DNA of 64,000 nt from Ailurus styani (GCA_002007465.1 LNAC01000856.1:381583-445582), one strand, 5' to 3'. Positions 1 to 10,886 are shown, numbered from the stretch's first letter. A program made the numbers and translations. The notes: generated from the sequence alone by a model not told the origin.

Positions 1-1174
1 GACTCCTCATCATGTCTTTTGTTTATCCAAAGGTTCACTTTTAGTCTGATTTTCTGTGAAGGTGTAGTATCTTGGATTCAGGCATAGGCTAGGCTGTACC
101 AGGCTAGTCGTTCTCAAACTTGCTCAAGTGTCAGGAAGACTTGGGAGTCATGGTGCTCTCTGCAGAACTTGGACAAATGGCACTTTTTTCATCTGATTCC
201 ATCACTTAACAAGAAGACTAAACTAAAAGCAGCATCCCAGCACCGGCTGTCTGGGGGCGCTTACAATGAACCAGGCACTCTGCTGATTCCTTTACTGGGA
301 TGGCCTTATTCACGTTTCCCTATAACCCTATGTCCTGTGTGCTTTGTGAAATGGAGGCTCGGCGACATTCAGAGACTTGACCAGGGTCACACAACCAGGA
401 AGTGACAGATACCGAGTTGGCATCCTAGATTTCAAAGTTTGTGTCTATTGCCTCCCCTTATGAGTCATCTTGCTAATAGAAAACACCATTATATGACAAG
501 TGGACAGTATAAAATGTATCCTCTTGCATATGGATTCGAGCACACCAATGAGCTGATGAATACAAATGTTTGGCTGAGTATTCTATTAATACACCATAGC
601 AAGAGTCGTCTTGTCCCCTAGGGCTTGTTTACAGTAATTAGCTGTACTTCCTTATCTCTTTGAGGTTCATTTAAAAGCATCAGTTGACACCAAATGATGT
701 ATTGTTTGCCATTAGCAGCTAATATGAGAAAGAAAAGAGAATCGGTGCTCTTAAGTGTGCACTTTTGATTACTTCAAGAAACTGTTCTTTGAAGAGCAAA
801 CGTATTTTAATCATTCTTTTTCAAATCCCTTCACAAAACTTGAGATCTTCACAGTTTTAAAGAGCAGAGTGTTGGAGATGTTAACTAGAAGGGTGTCTGA
901 GACTTTTCTTTTAACACACTTCCCTTGGCCAAAATGCCAGGACTACACTAGTATAGAATATTCCCTCTTTTTTGTCATCGTTTCTCATCATCATTCCTCA
1001 GAGGCTGAAGATTTGCTCCTTCCAGATGTTAGTACCTCTCCTCAGGATTGACCTTTCTGCCTCACCGTGAAGGACGCATGAACAGCCACGCTGTGAAAAA
1101 TCTCAGGTTCCAAACCACAGCCAGGGAAACAAATGATTGTTGTCTAGATAAGTCCAGAGCCAAGCCTAAGTCTG
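1..1174. other. Unassigned non-coding sequence
   Basis: No exon, RNA gene or clear repeat is visible. The short stretch around 108-135 (gttctcaaacttgctcaagtg) resembles the end of a MER5-type hAT fossil, but too little follows to call it. The open frames here (up to 98 codons) have no recognisable domains and look like chance frames. Confidence 0.5.
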
Positions 1175-1301
1175 TCTTCTTAGTTTCTTTCCTTTCCTTT
1201 TCTTTTTTTCTTTCCTTTCCTTTTCTTTTCTTTTGTTTTCTTTTTCTTTCCTTTCCTTTCCTTTCCTTTTTTCTTCCTTTCCTTCCTTCCTTCCTTCCTT
1301 T

Positions 1302-1357
<56 letters not shown>

Positions 1358-1421
1358 TCCTCCTCCCTCCCTCCCTCTGTTCCTTCCTCCTTCCCTCCTT
1401 CCCTCTCTCTCTTTCTTTCTT
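1175..1421. repeat. Polypyrimidine tract, (CTTT)n with CCTT/CCCT variants
   Basis: About 245 bases of almost pure C/T on the plus strand. It starts with impure CTTTCC units, becomes a clean CTTT array near 1303-1358, and ends in CCTCCCTCC units. It abuts the tail side of the minus-strand SINE at 1422-1586, so it most likely grew from that SINE's A-rich/GA-rich tail. Long open frames on both strands here (Phe/Leu/Ser or Lys/Glu/Arg only) are artefacts of the repeat. Confidence 0.9.
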
Positions 1422-1586
1422 AGAGTGGGGGGAGGGGCAGAGAGAGAGAGGGCAAGAGAATCTCAAGCAGACTGCTCGCTAAGCAGGGAGCCCAGTGCAG
1501 GGCCCCATCTCGCAGCCCCTGAGACCATGACCTGAGCTGAAACCAAGAGCCGAACTATTAACCAACTGAGCCATCCAGGTGCCCCC
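1422..1586 (-). mobile_element. CAN-SINE (tRNA-derived, carnivore)
   Basis: On the minus strand it reads from the head (ggcacctggatggctcagtt) through the body to a GA-rich region. The original A-rich tail is replaced by the adjoining pyrimidine tract. It is an older variant (AGCCATCCAGGTGCC end). Confidence 0.88.
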
Positions 1587-2192
1587 TTGTGGTCTTAGTT
1601 TCAACCTCCTTCCCCCTCAAGCCAACCAGACAACTATGAAGCCCCTGGTAACTACAGAAAAACAGGCCTTTGTGATTGGACTTTAGGCATAAGCCTAAGA
1701 TTCTAGACCAGTTAGAACATAGCAGCTGTCTTGACAGCCCAATTGGACTGCTCTCCTCCAAACACTCTGAATAAAACCTTAGCCTGAACATTTGACCTAT
1801 AGGTCAGGGTACATGAGCTGCTCAAGTCAACTGCCCAGTTTCACCATCTTGCTTTTTCTCAAGCCTGTTCTTGTCACAACAGTCCTTTTTCTTCTTGTCT
1901 TCTCATGGTTCACACTTGACTCACAATCCTCTTAAATTCTATATTGTTTTCACATTTGTATTTTATCCCCCATGAACCAGCAGCCATATTGCTTGCATTT
2001 TCTCCAACATACAAAAATTGCTTTTCTTCAGCTAAAATGGAGCTCCATAGACAATACAGATGGTTCTTGCGAGGTGTGAGTCATCACATCAGTGCATAAT
2101 GTCCTTGGTGCATAATATCAAAGAAACAAGCCTCTGAGGTCTCAGACCATTTCGTGTGCACCAAAACCCCAAGAAGAGAGAAGGGGTGTTAT
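1587..2192. other. Unassigned non-coding sequence
   Basis: Moderate AT content and no recognisable gene or repeat. A 77-codon minus-strand frame at 1558-1791 begins inside the SINE flank and has no family features. Confidence 0.4.
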
Positions 2193-2406
2193 AGGGAATG
2201 TCTGTTTTTTTTTTTTAGATTTTATTTATTTATTTGAGAGAGAGAGAAAGAGAAAGCACAGGCAGGGGGAGGGGCAGAGGGAGAAACAGGTTTTCCACTG
2301 AGCAGGGAGCCCTACGAGGGGCTCAATCTCAGATCAGGACCTGAGCCCAGGACAGATGCTTAACTGATTGAGCCACCCAGGTGCCCCCAGGGAATGTCTG
2401 TTTTTT
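2193..2406 (-). mobile_element. CAN-SINE with 18-bp target-site duplication
   Basis: The SINE body lies at about 2211-2388, flanked by perfect copies of agggaatgtctgtttttt at 2193-2210 and 2389-2406. The T-run of the duplication merges with the poly(T) of the reversed tail, the usual L1-mediated TT|AAAA target. It lies head-to-head with the plus-strand SINE that starts 45 bases to the right. Confidence 0.95.
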
Positions 2407-2433
2407 AACCTAGCCCCCAAAACAGCACTTTAA

Positions 2434-2617
2434 GGGTGCCTGGGTGGCTCAGTTGGTTAGGCATCTGCCTTCAGCTCAGGTTGTGATCCTAGGGTCTGAG
2501 ATCGAGTCCTGCATTGGGCTTACTGCTTGGCGGGGTGTTGGCTTCTCCCTCTGCTCTTTCCCCCGCTTGTGATCTCTCTTTTTCTCCAATAAATAAGTAA
2601 TATCTTAAACAAAAAAC
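2434..2617 (+). mobile_element. CAN-SINE
   Basis: Head gggtgcctgggtggctcagt, body ending in CTTGTGATCTCTC and a tail AATAAATAAGTAATATCTTAAAC. The flanks give only an imperfect duplication (cagcactttaa before, ccaacacttaa after), so the copy is moderately old. Confidence 0.92.
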
Positions 2618-2625
2618 CCAACACT

Positions 2626-3517
2626 TAAAAAAAACTCAAGCAAAAGATAAATAAGTACAAAAATTTTAAAAAATTAAAAATCTCAAGGGGTTAATTGAAA
2701 ATCTTATTTTTCAGTGCAAAGATTCAGGTGTGGCGGGGTCATAAAGTATTGGTTTTAATTATTTCAGGGGAATCTAACCTGTTAGGAAAAAAATATGGGA
2801 AAACACAAGTAGCTGAAATACAAGGTTCTCCCAAGGGAAAAGTTAAATTCCAATTCTGTCTTATCTGGATGGTTCCAATCTTGTCAAAGTTGCTGCTGGG
2901 TGAGAATGACTTAATTTCACAGTGGCTTGCTACACTGAAGCATCTTTTGTTAAGCTGAAAGTACTTTACCAAAAAGTCCCCTTTAAATGAAATTTCTAAA
3001 AGACCATTCAGAAGAAAAAGCAGCTAGACATTTGTGTTTAGCAGTTTTCTTTTTAGATCTTTGAAACTGTGATCAGATGCCTAGACTTCGTGCCAAATTA
3101 TGAAGACTGAGCTTCTGTGAATGACAATGTAATCATAAAATCCCACTCTCTAAAATACATATTTGGCCCTGACCTTTCACCTTTTTGCCAGGTCAATGTC
3201 TTCAGCTGTCTATAGCTGTCTTTATTTGAGTTTCTCAAATTTGGGTTTCCTTGAACCCTTTATTTAAAAAATAAACTCATCCTCTTCCCAGGTTTCTCTT
3301 CCTCTTGATGGTATTCATCTGTGTTTTCCACCTTGACATCACTGATCAAGCATCTGGCATGAGCCAAGTACTGTGCACAGTGCTAGGGCTGGGTACCAGG
3401 TCTCTGGGGGCTCTGTACTCAGGTTACTATTATTTTTTTTAATACTCATATTCTAACTGAGTTGTACTGTTGCCTGATTTACATGAAGGCACATAGAAAA
3501 CGATAAATTATAATATT
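2626..3517. other. Unassigned non-coding sequence
   Basis: AT-rich, no recognisable coding or RNA feature. A short segment near 3340-3390 (gcatgagccaagtactgtgcacag) is reminiscent of L2/MIR 3' sequence but is too short to assign. Confidence 0.4.
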
Positions 3518-3760
3518 GCCAATGTTTTTTTTTATTTTTTTATTTTTTTAAGATTTTTATTTATTTATTTATTTCGCAGAGGGAGAGAGATCACAAGGAG
3601 GCAGAGAGGCAAGCAGAGAGAGAGAGGGGGAAGCAGGCTCCCCGCTGAGCAGGGAGCCCAATGCGGGCCTCGATCCCAGGACCCTGAGATCATGACCTGA
3701 GCCGAAAGCAGAGGCATTAACCCACTGAGCCACCCAGGCGCCCGCCAATGTTTTTTTTTA
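3518..3760 (-). mobile_element. CAN-SINE with 17-bp target-site duplication
   Basis: Body at 3535-3743, flanked by gccaatgttttttttta at 3518-3534 and 3744-3760. The head end reads GGGCGCCTGGGTGGCTCAGT on the minus strand. It is a younger copy of the lineage-specific type (AACCCACTGAGCCACCCAGGC). Confidence 0.96.
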
Positions 3761-4412
3761 ATGTGTTAGATTCATCTTCCCTACTTTCCACTGTCTAAAC
3801 CCTGGGTTTTAAAACCTGATGTTTAAGATATTGCAATAGCTCTTCCTTGTCTTCAAAGAGCATCAGTGGTTACATGTGATCATTTTAGTCTTGTTACTTA
3901 GTTGGCTTGCTGAATTTGCCCACGTTTAGGCATAAATTTATGGGATTTTAGAAACATTATTAGCTCCATCTGCCTTGTGTCAAGATTCTGCAGAAGCAGA
4001 GATTTGGTTGCAGATGATATCGAGGGAATGCTCTTTAGGAAACACCTGGAAGGGAGTGAAAAAAGCAGGACAGGGAACGGAAAAGAACTAGGAAAAGATG
4101 TGGTCTCAGAGAAGTGCAGCCTTGGTCTGATCCATGAGGTTAGGGCTTTGGAGTACAAAGCACACTGTAGAACTGTCCTCATTTGGGTGAAGAAGTCAGC
4201 CCTTTATACCTCGATCAGTGGTTCAGAAGGGATGGGACACCCCCCGGCCCCGACGCGGGACATAACTTCCTGGAAGAGGCAGCTCTTGACAAGCAGAGGG
4301 CAGTTGCACAGAGAAAGGGAGCCAACGGTGAGAAGTTAGCTGCCAACTCTACAGCAGTTGCAATAGGGCACAGTGGTGAGATCTGGAAGGGGTGCTAACA
4401 GAACTGTCTGTA
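3761..4412. other. Unassigned non-coding sequence
   Basis: Overlapping frames of 94-120 codons exist on both strands around 3898-4398, but they share no frame, have no recognisable domain and lack flanking splice-site logic. The segment 4190-4390 is GC-richer than its surroundings and may be an unrecognised old LTR or DNA element. Confidence 0.35.
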
Positions 4413-4413
4413 A

Positions 4414-4604
4414 CAGTTGTTTTCAAACTTTAGTGTCTATCAGATCACTCCGTGGGCATATTAAATCAGAGACTGCTGGGCCCCAAACTTGGGGTTTCTG
4501 CTTCATCTGGGTTGCCTGATGTGAACCCAAGAATTTAAATTCGTATCAAGTCCCCGGGTAATACCGATGCTGCTGGTCTCGGGATCATTCTTTGTGAAGC
4601 ACTG
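4414..4604 (+). mobile_element. MER5A-type non-autonomous hAT (Charlie) DNA transposon
   Basis: About 190 bases, close to full MER5A length. It starts cagttgttttcaaactt and ends tttgtgaagcactg, which pair as inverted termini (consensus CAGTGGTTCTCAAA). The diagnostic internal phrases gattgctgggcccca and gatgctgctggtc are present with substitutions. The flanking octamers are diverged from each other. Family identification is from memory of the consensus. Confidence 0.85.
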
Positions 4605-4734
4605 CTCTATGTAGAATAATGTCCCATAATGAACATTCGATTCACCTTGATGAATTTAATTAAATCCTGCATAGGACTGCCAGATAAAATATAGGATGCC
4701 CAATTAAACTTGAATTTCATATAAATAACAAATC

Positions 4735-4870
4735 ATTTATGGTATAAATAGAACTATTATATATATTTATATGTAATATAACTATAATGTAAAGTATGTA
4801 TAAATATGTCCCTAATATTGCACGGGACATACTTATACAAAAATTATTATTTATATGAAATTCCCATTTA
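4735..4870. repeat. AT-rich low-complexity sequence
   Basis: Runs of tatatatttatatgtaatat-type sequence with little G or C. No gene feature is present. Confidence 0.6.
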
Positions 4871-5158
4871 AATTTAAAACTATTTGCTAAATCTGGCAAC
4901 ACGAATCCTACATTGTCTTAAGTGTAAATGTAGAAAAAGTATTATAAGTGTCAAGACTGGTATACTCATGATAAAAATAAAAGCAATGAATGCTATCAAC
5001 AAAATGAAAAGAGAACCTACTGAATGGGAGAAGAGATTTCCAGATGATATATCTGATAAAGGGTTAATAACTAGAATATATAAAGAGCTTATACAACTCA
5101 ACACCCCCCAATAGCAAAAAAAAATCTAATTTAAAATTGGGCAGAAGACTTGAATAGA

Positions 5159-5353
5159 GGGGCACCTGGGTGGCTCTGTCATTAAGCATCTGCCTTCAGC
5201 TCAGGACATGATCCTGGGGTCCTGGAATCAAGCCCCGCATCTGGATCTCTGCTCAGCGGGAAGCTGCCTTCTCCCTCTCCCACTCCTCCTGCTTGTGTTC
5301 CCTCTCACTGTCTCTCACTCTGCCAAATAAATAAATAAAATCTTTAAAAAAAA
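5159..5353 (+). mobile_element. CAN-SINE inserted in LINE-1
   Basis: Splits the L1 phrase agacttgaatagacattttt. The left target copy is agacttgaatagag and the right copy, after the tail, is agactcaagtagac, so a diverged duplication of about 14 bases can be read. The tail is (AAAT)n AAAATCTTTAAAA. Confidence 0.94.
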
Positions 5354-5782
5354 GACTCAAGTAGACATTTTTCCAAAGACATACAGATGGCCAACAGACA
5401 CATGAACAGATGCTCAACATCATTCATCACCAGAGAAATGCAGATCAAAATCCCAATGAGATATGATCCTACACCTGCCAGAATGGCCAAAATCAAAACA
5501 ACAACAAATCACAAGTGCTGGAGAGGATGTGGAGAAAAGGGAAGTCTTGTACACTGTTGGTGGGAATGTAAATCAGTGCAACCACTGTAGGAAACAGCAC
5601 GCAGTTTCCCAAAAAATTAAAAATAGAAATAGCATATGATTCAGCAATTCCTCTACTGGGTATTTGCACAAAGAAAATGAAAACATTAATTTGAAGATAT
5701 ATGTGCCTCTAGGTTTACTGCAGTATTATTTATAGTAACCAAGATATGGAAGCAGCCCATGTCCATCGATAAACGAATGGAT

Positions 5783-6019
5783 AAAGAAGTGGTGTGTGCA
5801 CGGGTGCCTGGGTGGCTCAGTGGGTTAAAGCCTCTGCTTTTGGCTCAGGTCATGATCTCGGGGTCCTGGGATCGAGGCCCGCATTGGGCTCTCTGCTCAA
5901 TAGGGAGCCTGCTTCCTCCTCTCCCTGTCTCTCTGCCTGTCTCTCTGCCTCCTTGTAATCTCTCTCTCTGTGTCAAATAAATAAATAAAATCTTTAAAAA
6001 AAAAAAGAAGTGGCGTGTG
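5783..6019 (+). mobile_element. CAN-SINE inserted in LINE-1, 16-bp target-site duplication
   Basis: Body at about 5799-6003. Target copies are aaagaagtggtgtgtg (5783-5798) and aaagaagtggcgtgtg (6004-6019), one mismatch. It landed directly before the GT/AT repeat of the host L1. It is a younger type with GGTTAAAGCCTCTGC and CTTGTAATCTCTCTC. Confidence 0.95.
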
Positions 6020-6212
6020 TGTATGTGTGTGTATATATATAAAATATAATATTTATATTTATATATAAATATATTCATAAATATATAAATTTATATTTAT
6101 ATAGAAATATAATATATTAATATATTCATATAAATTTACATATATATTTATATATTTTATATATTTATATATAAATATAAATATAAATAAATATATATAC
6201 ACACACACATGC
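6014..6212. repeat. Compound (GT)n / AT-rich microsatellite within LINE-1
   Basis: gtgtgtgtatgtgtgtgtat followed by about 170 bases made of tatata, tatttata and taaata units, ending with acacacacac before the L1 phrase aatggaatattactcagcc. The tract is rich in dyads and could extrude hairpins or cruciforms. Confidence 0.88.
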
Positions 6213-6855
6213 AATGGAATATTACTCAGCCATAAAAAAGAATGAGATCTTGCCATGTGTGACAACATGGACGGATGTAGATGGTATTATGTTAAGTGAG
6301 ATAAATCAGTTAGAGAAAGACAAATACCATACAGTTTCACTTATATGTGGAGTCCAAAATACAAAACAAACAAACAAAAAACCGAACAGACTCATAAATA
6401 CAGAGATCAAATTGGGTGGTCGTCAGGGGAGGTGGGTAGGTGGGTGGATGGATAAAATAGGTGAAGGGGATTAAGAGATACACACTACCAGTTTTATAAG
6501 TCACAGAGATGAAAAGTACAGCATAGGAAATATAGTCAATAATATTTTAATGATGTTTTATGGTGACAGATCACGACTCTATTTATCAGCATTGAGTAAT
6601 ATATAGAATTGTTGAATCACTATGCCATACATCTGAAACTAATATAACATTGTCAACTACAAGGACAAAAATTTAAAGATAAAATAAATTAAATAAATTA
6701 ATGGAAAAAGTAGAGAATAAAAGATTTGAAATTGGTGAGAAATGACCAGTATGTGATGGGATGACTTCTGTGATAGAAACGATTATGAATGATAAACAGC
6801 AAATTATGGAAGACGTAAGACATTCTGTGCTTTTGTGATCCACAAAAATCAGGAA

Positions 6856-7102
6856 GAGGAGCTACAGTTTTTTAAAAAGATTATTTATTTGAGAGAGAGA
6901 GAGACAGAGAGAGCAAGCCTGAGCATGGGGTGGGGGCAAGAGGAGAGGGAGAGGACCATCAGCAGACTCCCCACTGAGCACAGAGCCTGACACAATGAGG
7001 GGAGAGGGCTCGATCCTATGACTCTGAGATCATGACCTGAGCTGAAACCAAGAGTCAGATGCTTAAATGACTGAGATTCCCAGGTGCCCTGAGGAGCTGC
7101 AG
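6856..7102 (-). mobile_element. CAN-SINE with 12-bp target-site duplication
   Basis: Body at 6868-7090, flanked by gaggagctacag (6856-6867) and gaggagctgcag (7091-7102). Several substitutions in the head (ACTGAGATTCCCAGGTGCC) indicate an older copy. Confidence 0.93.
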
Positions 7103-7299
7103 ATTAATTGAGGAAATGGAAATCTTGTGAATGTGGGACTGAGGACCCAGCATCGTTGTCATATGCCTTTTAGTATAATATTAATTGAGGAGAAGGCTAG
7201 TTTAGATGTTTGTTGAAAAACTCAAAAGCTAAACATGGTAAAAATGCTGCGAATGAAATTTTTTTTGCATTAATTCAATCTGATGATGCTATTTTAATA

Positions 7300-7534
7300 C
7301 TATCGGCCCCACCTCATGCCTTCCACCCTGGCGCTCCCAATCTCTCTTACCCTGCTTTATCTTTTCCTTTCCTGTAACACATATTTCCTTACAATATATA
7401 ATTGACCTATTTATAATGTTTATTGTCTGTTCCCCCCTGCTAGAATGTAAGCTCCATGAGGGCAAGGATCTTTACTTTGTTCACTGGTATGTCTATCCTA
7501 AGAGTTCAAAACAGTCTCCGACACATACTAAGTA
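7300..7534 (+). mobile_element. L2 LINE 3' end
   Basis: Recognised from the L2 3' phrases ctagaatgtaagctccatgagggcaagg, ttgttcactg and gacacatactaagta. The sequence ends at 7534, where a Tigger-type element is inserted at a TA. Confidence 0.8.
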
Positions 7535-7800
7535 CAGTTGACCCTTGAACCCAGGGGTTAGGTGGCGACCTCCGGCCCTGGTAGTTGAAAATCTGCCCAT
7601 AACTTTATACTTCCCCAAAACTACTAATAACCTAATCTTGATCAGAAGCCTTACCAATAACACAAACAGTTCATTAGCATGTATTTTGTATATGTTTTAT
7701 ATATGGTATTCTTATGATAAAGTAAGCTAGAGAAAAGAAAATGTTATTAAGGGAATCATAAGAAAGAGAAAATACATTTATAGTGCTGCACTGTATTTTT
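7535..7800 (+). mobile_element. Tigger/pogo-type DNA transposon, 5' part only
   Basis: Starts immediately after TA with CAGTTGACCCTTGAAC, the terminal sequence of a common non-autonomous TcMar-Tigger family. It continues through taaagtaagctagagaaaag and aaatgttattaagg to gtgctgcactgtattttt. The remaining body and right terminal repeat are missing; a CAN-SINE follows directly. The exact MER name is not assigned. Confidence 0.78.
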
Positions 7801-7805
7801 GTGGG

Positions 7806-7979
7806 GTTTTTTTTTGAGAGGAAGAAAGAGAGAGGAGGGGGAGAGGGAGAGAGAGAACTTTAAGCAGGCCCCATGCTGGGCGTGGTGGGGCTTGACCTCA
7901 TGACTTTGAGAACATGACATAAGGCTCTTGACCGAAGTCAAGAGTTGGATGCTTAACTGACTGAGCCACCCAGGAGCCC
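7806..7979 (-). mobile_element. CAN-SINE (older)
   Basis: Short T-run, GA-rich tail side, then the body with ctgagccacccaggagccc as the reversed head. It lies in or at the end of the Tigger-type fossil. No clear target duplication was found, so loss of flanking transposon sequence after insertion is likely. Confidence 0.88.
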
Positions 7980-9550
7980 GTGAGGACTTTGAATTTACAC
8001 AGGAAAGCGAGATCAGGGGGTGAAGGGCTAACACAGTTGCTAGAGTTCTTGGAGACACCAGCTACTATTGAGATCACAGGGGTTTGGCATTGGGAGAAGG
8101 TATTTATCTTAAGAGATTTTCAGTGTATTCAAAACTGGACTGTTGGGGGAAAAGATGTCTGATAGAATGTATCAACAACAAGGAGACATGTGTGTTCAGT
8201 TTCTGAGCTGAGAAGGACAGCCCCACACTGACTTGGCCTTTGGCAGAAGGTTCTGGAGCATAAACCACACTTGTTGTAGAGGCAAGGGAAGAGCCTTTTG
8301 AAGCTCTTACCAATCTCTGGCTAGTGGCCACTGCCAAATGTGGCCGGTTTTGAGAGGGGTGTCACCTTCTTGGTGAGCAGTTCCTATCAGCCCCAGGAAT
8401 TCTCCAGAAAACAGAGGCAGCTGTGAACCCTCAGGCCCCCGACACTCACAGCAGCTGCTTGTAAATGTTTCCAGGGATGGCAAACTTATGCCTCTCTCTC
8501 TTGACTTCTGAACACAGCAACTTATAGCTCTTTGAATTTATCCTCCCCTTAACTATAGCAGTATTTGTATTCAGGCAAAGGGAGGAGAGAAGGCTCGGTT
8601 GGAAGTTTGAATTAGAAGAGGGGAGGCAGGTGTAGCTGAAACGGGGCTCAGCAGGAGTGAAGGGACAGGTGGGGAGGAGGGGGTTAAAGGCAGAGACACT
8701 GGAGAAGTGGGTGGGAAAGATGGTCCTGTGGCTGGCCTGGATAGAGCTCCTGTTTCTGGTTTGCAAAGGTACTAAATTAGTGACACGATGGCTCTAGTTT
8801 TCTTCATCCTCAGCAACTTTTGGGGCCAAAACCCCCACCAAGCTGCAGGTGGGTTTAAGCAGCCCCTAGTTAATTCTTCATTTTAACAGTGGTCTTCAAA
8901 CATTTTCACTTGCGTAGCCTCTATAGGAATTTTGGAAAAACTATATGCTCTATAACCTAACATTTACACCTAACAACTTTTTATGGAGGGATTTATGAAA
9001 GTTCAAATACTGTGAATGATGTAATTTCTGGCATATTGCAAATATTGACACTAAAAAATAAAACCGTCACATCCCTCTTTGAAATGTATTAAGTGGAACC
9101 AAATACCAACTTGTTTGATATCCACCATGATCCACTTAAAAGATACATGAACAAACTCCTTTTGAACAGTCAGAAATTTTATATCCTACCTTTTTCTCTT
9201 GAACCCTTTTCATTCTACCCCACAGAATTGTATCCTAATGCAATATGTTTTTATTCTTGGGAGTCTTTGATCATCACGACCTAATTTTTGCCATAAAAGC
9301 ATGTATAAACTCACATTGTAAAAAAATGCTCATTTCCTGTGACCGTCAGGCTTTTGAGCCTTTGGGACTGTTTTCATTATAACCAATAGTACACAACTGA
9401 TTAAGATAACACAAATATAAAACTTTATAATTAATAAACATAAAATAGAGTATTGGGAATACATCACTTAAGTGGTAGAAGAGGATTTTTTAAAAAAAAT
9501 GTAGTTCATTTATCTGTGGATGAACGTTGCTTATTTTTAGAATGAGACCC
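7980..9550. other. Unassigned, mostly single-copy-looking sequence
   Basis: No gene recognised. Frames of 60-106 codons (for example the minus-strand frame at 8446-8766, Ser/Pro/Phe-rich) show no domain. The 8885-9480 part is AT-rich and could hold an unrecognised old repeat. Confidence 0.4.
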
Positions 9551-9576
9551 AGTTCAGCATTTTAAAAATAAAGATT

Positions 9577-9607
<31 letters not shown>

Positions 9608-9801
9608 TTTGAGAGAGAGTGTGTGAGTAAGTGGGGGTGGGGGGTATGACCAGAAGGGGAAGGTGAGGGAGGGGGGAAAAATCTCAAGCAGACTCCATAC
9701 TGGGCATGACCCACGACCCTGCGGTCATGACCTGAGCTGAAACCAAGAGTCGGATGCTCAACTTATTGAGCCACCCAGGTGCCCCCCAAGTTCAGCATTT
9801 T
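9551..9801 (-). mobile_element. CAN-SINE with 13-bp target-site duplication and expanded (TTTA)n tail
   Basis: Body at 9564-9788; target agttcagcatttt at 9551-9563 and 9789-9801. The tail contains ten or so TTTA units at about 9578-9610, followed by a purine-rich gtgggggtgggggg region. Confidence 0.94.
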
Positions 9802-10476
9802 TAACAGAGAAAAGTGTTGAGAAATCTTTTTTTTACATAATTGGATGGCAATGAATGGAATTTGGTTAAAATATCATTCAATTGAGTGTTTTTTGAATAA
9901 TATCTCAAAAAATTACTTAATGATATATCATCAAAATTATATGTAATGATCTATGAAAGGACAACTTGGTTAAGCTCTCCTCTGATTCTGTTGATAGCAA
10001 GGCACTAAAAACCATTGGACTTTATAAAAGTGTTTGTTATATCCTCATCAAAGTGATGCACTTTCTCAATGTCTACACCAGTATTTCCAGTGGTGCCTTT
10101 GTCTGGTCTCCAGGAGGTTTTTTGACCTTTGGTACCAAGGTAAGCCTTGAGATGAATTAGAGACATACCTTTCTTTTGTAAAGTGCGACAAGGGAGGGAG
10201 GGAAAGTGGAACCATCAGGTATGAGCTCATGGAGCTCAAGTTTAGGAAAGAGCACAAATAGAAGTTACAAATCTGGTAATTGGTTAAAAACAAACACACA
10301 AACAAAACCTGTCTATGTGTCTCTTTAAAGTCTCCATGTATCCTAGAAGTATGTGCTATTTGAACAACTTTGACCCATAAAACAGAATAATATGAAAAGC
10401 AGGGGACTGGAGTAAGAAGAAAAGCATTATCCCTACTCATCCCATACAGACACTGTAATATACACTTTTAAAAGAA
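9802..10476. other. Unassigned non-coding sequence
   Basis: No recognisable gene or repeat. Overlapping 64- and 124-codon frames on opposite strands at 9966-10440 have no recognisable content. Confidence 0.4.
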
Positions 10477-10682
10477 TCAGTGTTGGGGCACCTGGGTGGC
10501 TCAGTTTGTTAAGTGTCTACCTTTGGCTCAGATCATAATCCCAGGGTCCTGGGATTGAGCCCTGCATCAGGTTCCCTGCTCAGCAGGGAGCCTGCTTCTC
10601 CCTCTCCCTCTGCTGCTCCTCTTGCTTGTGCTCTCTCTGTCAAATAAATAAATAAAATCTTAAAAAAAAAGTGTCAGTGTTG
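10477..10682 (+). mobile_element. CAN-SINE, first of a same-site pair
   Basis: Body at 10486-10670, between tcagtgttg at 10477-10485 and tcagtgttg at 10674-10682. Type with GCTCCTCTTGCTTGTGCTCTC. Another SINE follows after only a few bases. Confidence 0.93.
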
Positions 10683-10886
10683 AGGGGTGCCTGAGTGGCT
10701 CAGTTGGTTAAGCATCCAACTCTTGGTTTCAGCTCAGGCTGTGATCTCAGTGTCATGAGATCGAGCCCTACGTTGAGCTCCATGCTGAGCGTGGAGTCTG
10801 CTAAAATTCCTTTCTCCCTCTGCCCCTTCCCACCTCTCTCTCTCAAATAAATAATCAAATCTTAAAAAAAAAGACTCAGTATTGAG
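10674..10886 (+). mobile_element. CAN-SINE, second of a same-site pair
   Basis: Body at 10685-10872. It begins right after tcagtgttgag and ends before tcagtattgag (10876-10886), so the same target is present three times around two SINEs. This is an older subtype (CATCCAACTCTTGGTTTCAGCTC, GTGGAGTCTGCT) than its left neighbour. Confidence 0.93.

Larger units (their letters stand above)
4998..6715 (+). mobile_element. LINE-1 3' portion (end of ORF2 plus 3' UTR), 5' truncated
   Basis: Sense-strand L1. It begins near atcaacaaaatgaaaagaga, runs through the ORF2 C-terminal region (ctactgaatgggagaag; cagatggccaacagacacat; ggtgggaatgtaaa; ggaatattactcagccataa) and ends with the 3' UTR phrase ctgaaactaatataacattg and an A-rich tail near 6700. 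It is interrupted by SINEs at 5159-5353 and 5802-6003 and by an AT/GT microsatellite. ORF2 is broken throughout, so the copy is dead. ORF2 would encode endonuclease and reverse transcriptase; only the region after the RT domain is represented. Confidence 0.93.

Noticed and set aside
1048..1535. Overlapping open frames of 100-144 codons on both strands
   Set aside because: They translate the (CTTT)n tract into Phe/Leu/Ser or Lys/Glu/Arg runs; absence of stops is a property of the repeat.
5802..6003. tRNA-like head of CAN-SINEs as real tRNA genes
   Set aside because: All heads are followed by the SINE body and tail and lack a foldable acceptor stem; they are SINEs, not tRNA genes.
6014..6212. 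AT-rich dyad-rich sequence as a replication origin or matrix attachment site
   Set aside because: It is a microsatellite at a known L1 position; nothing else supports an origin or attachment function.
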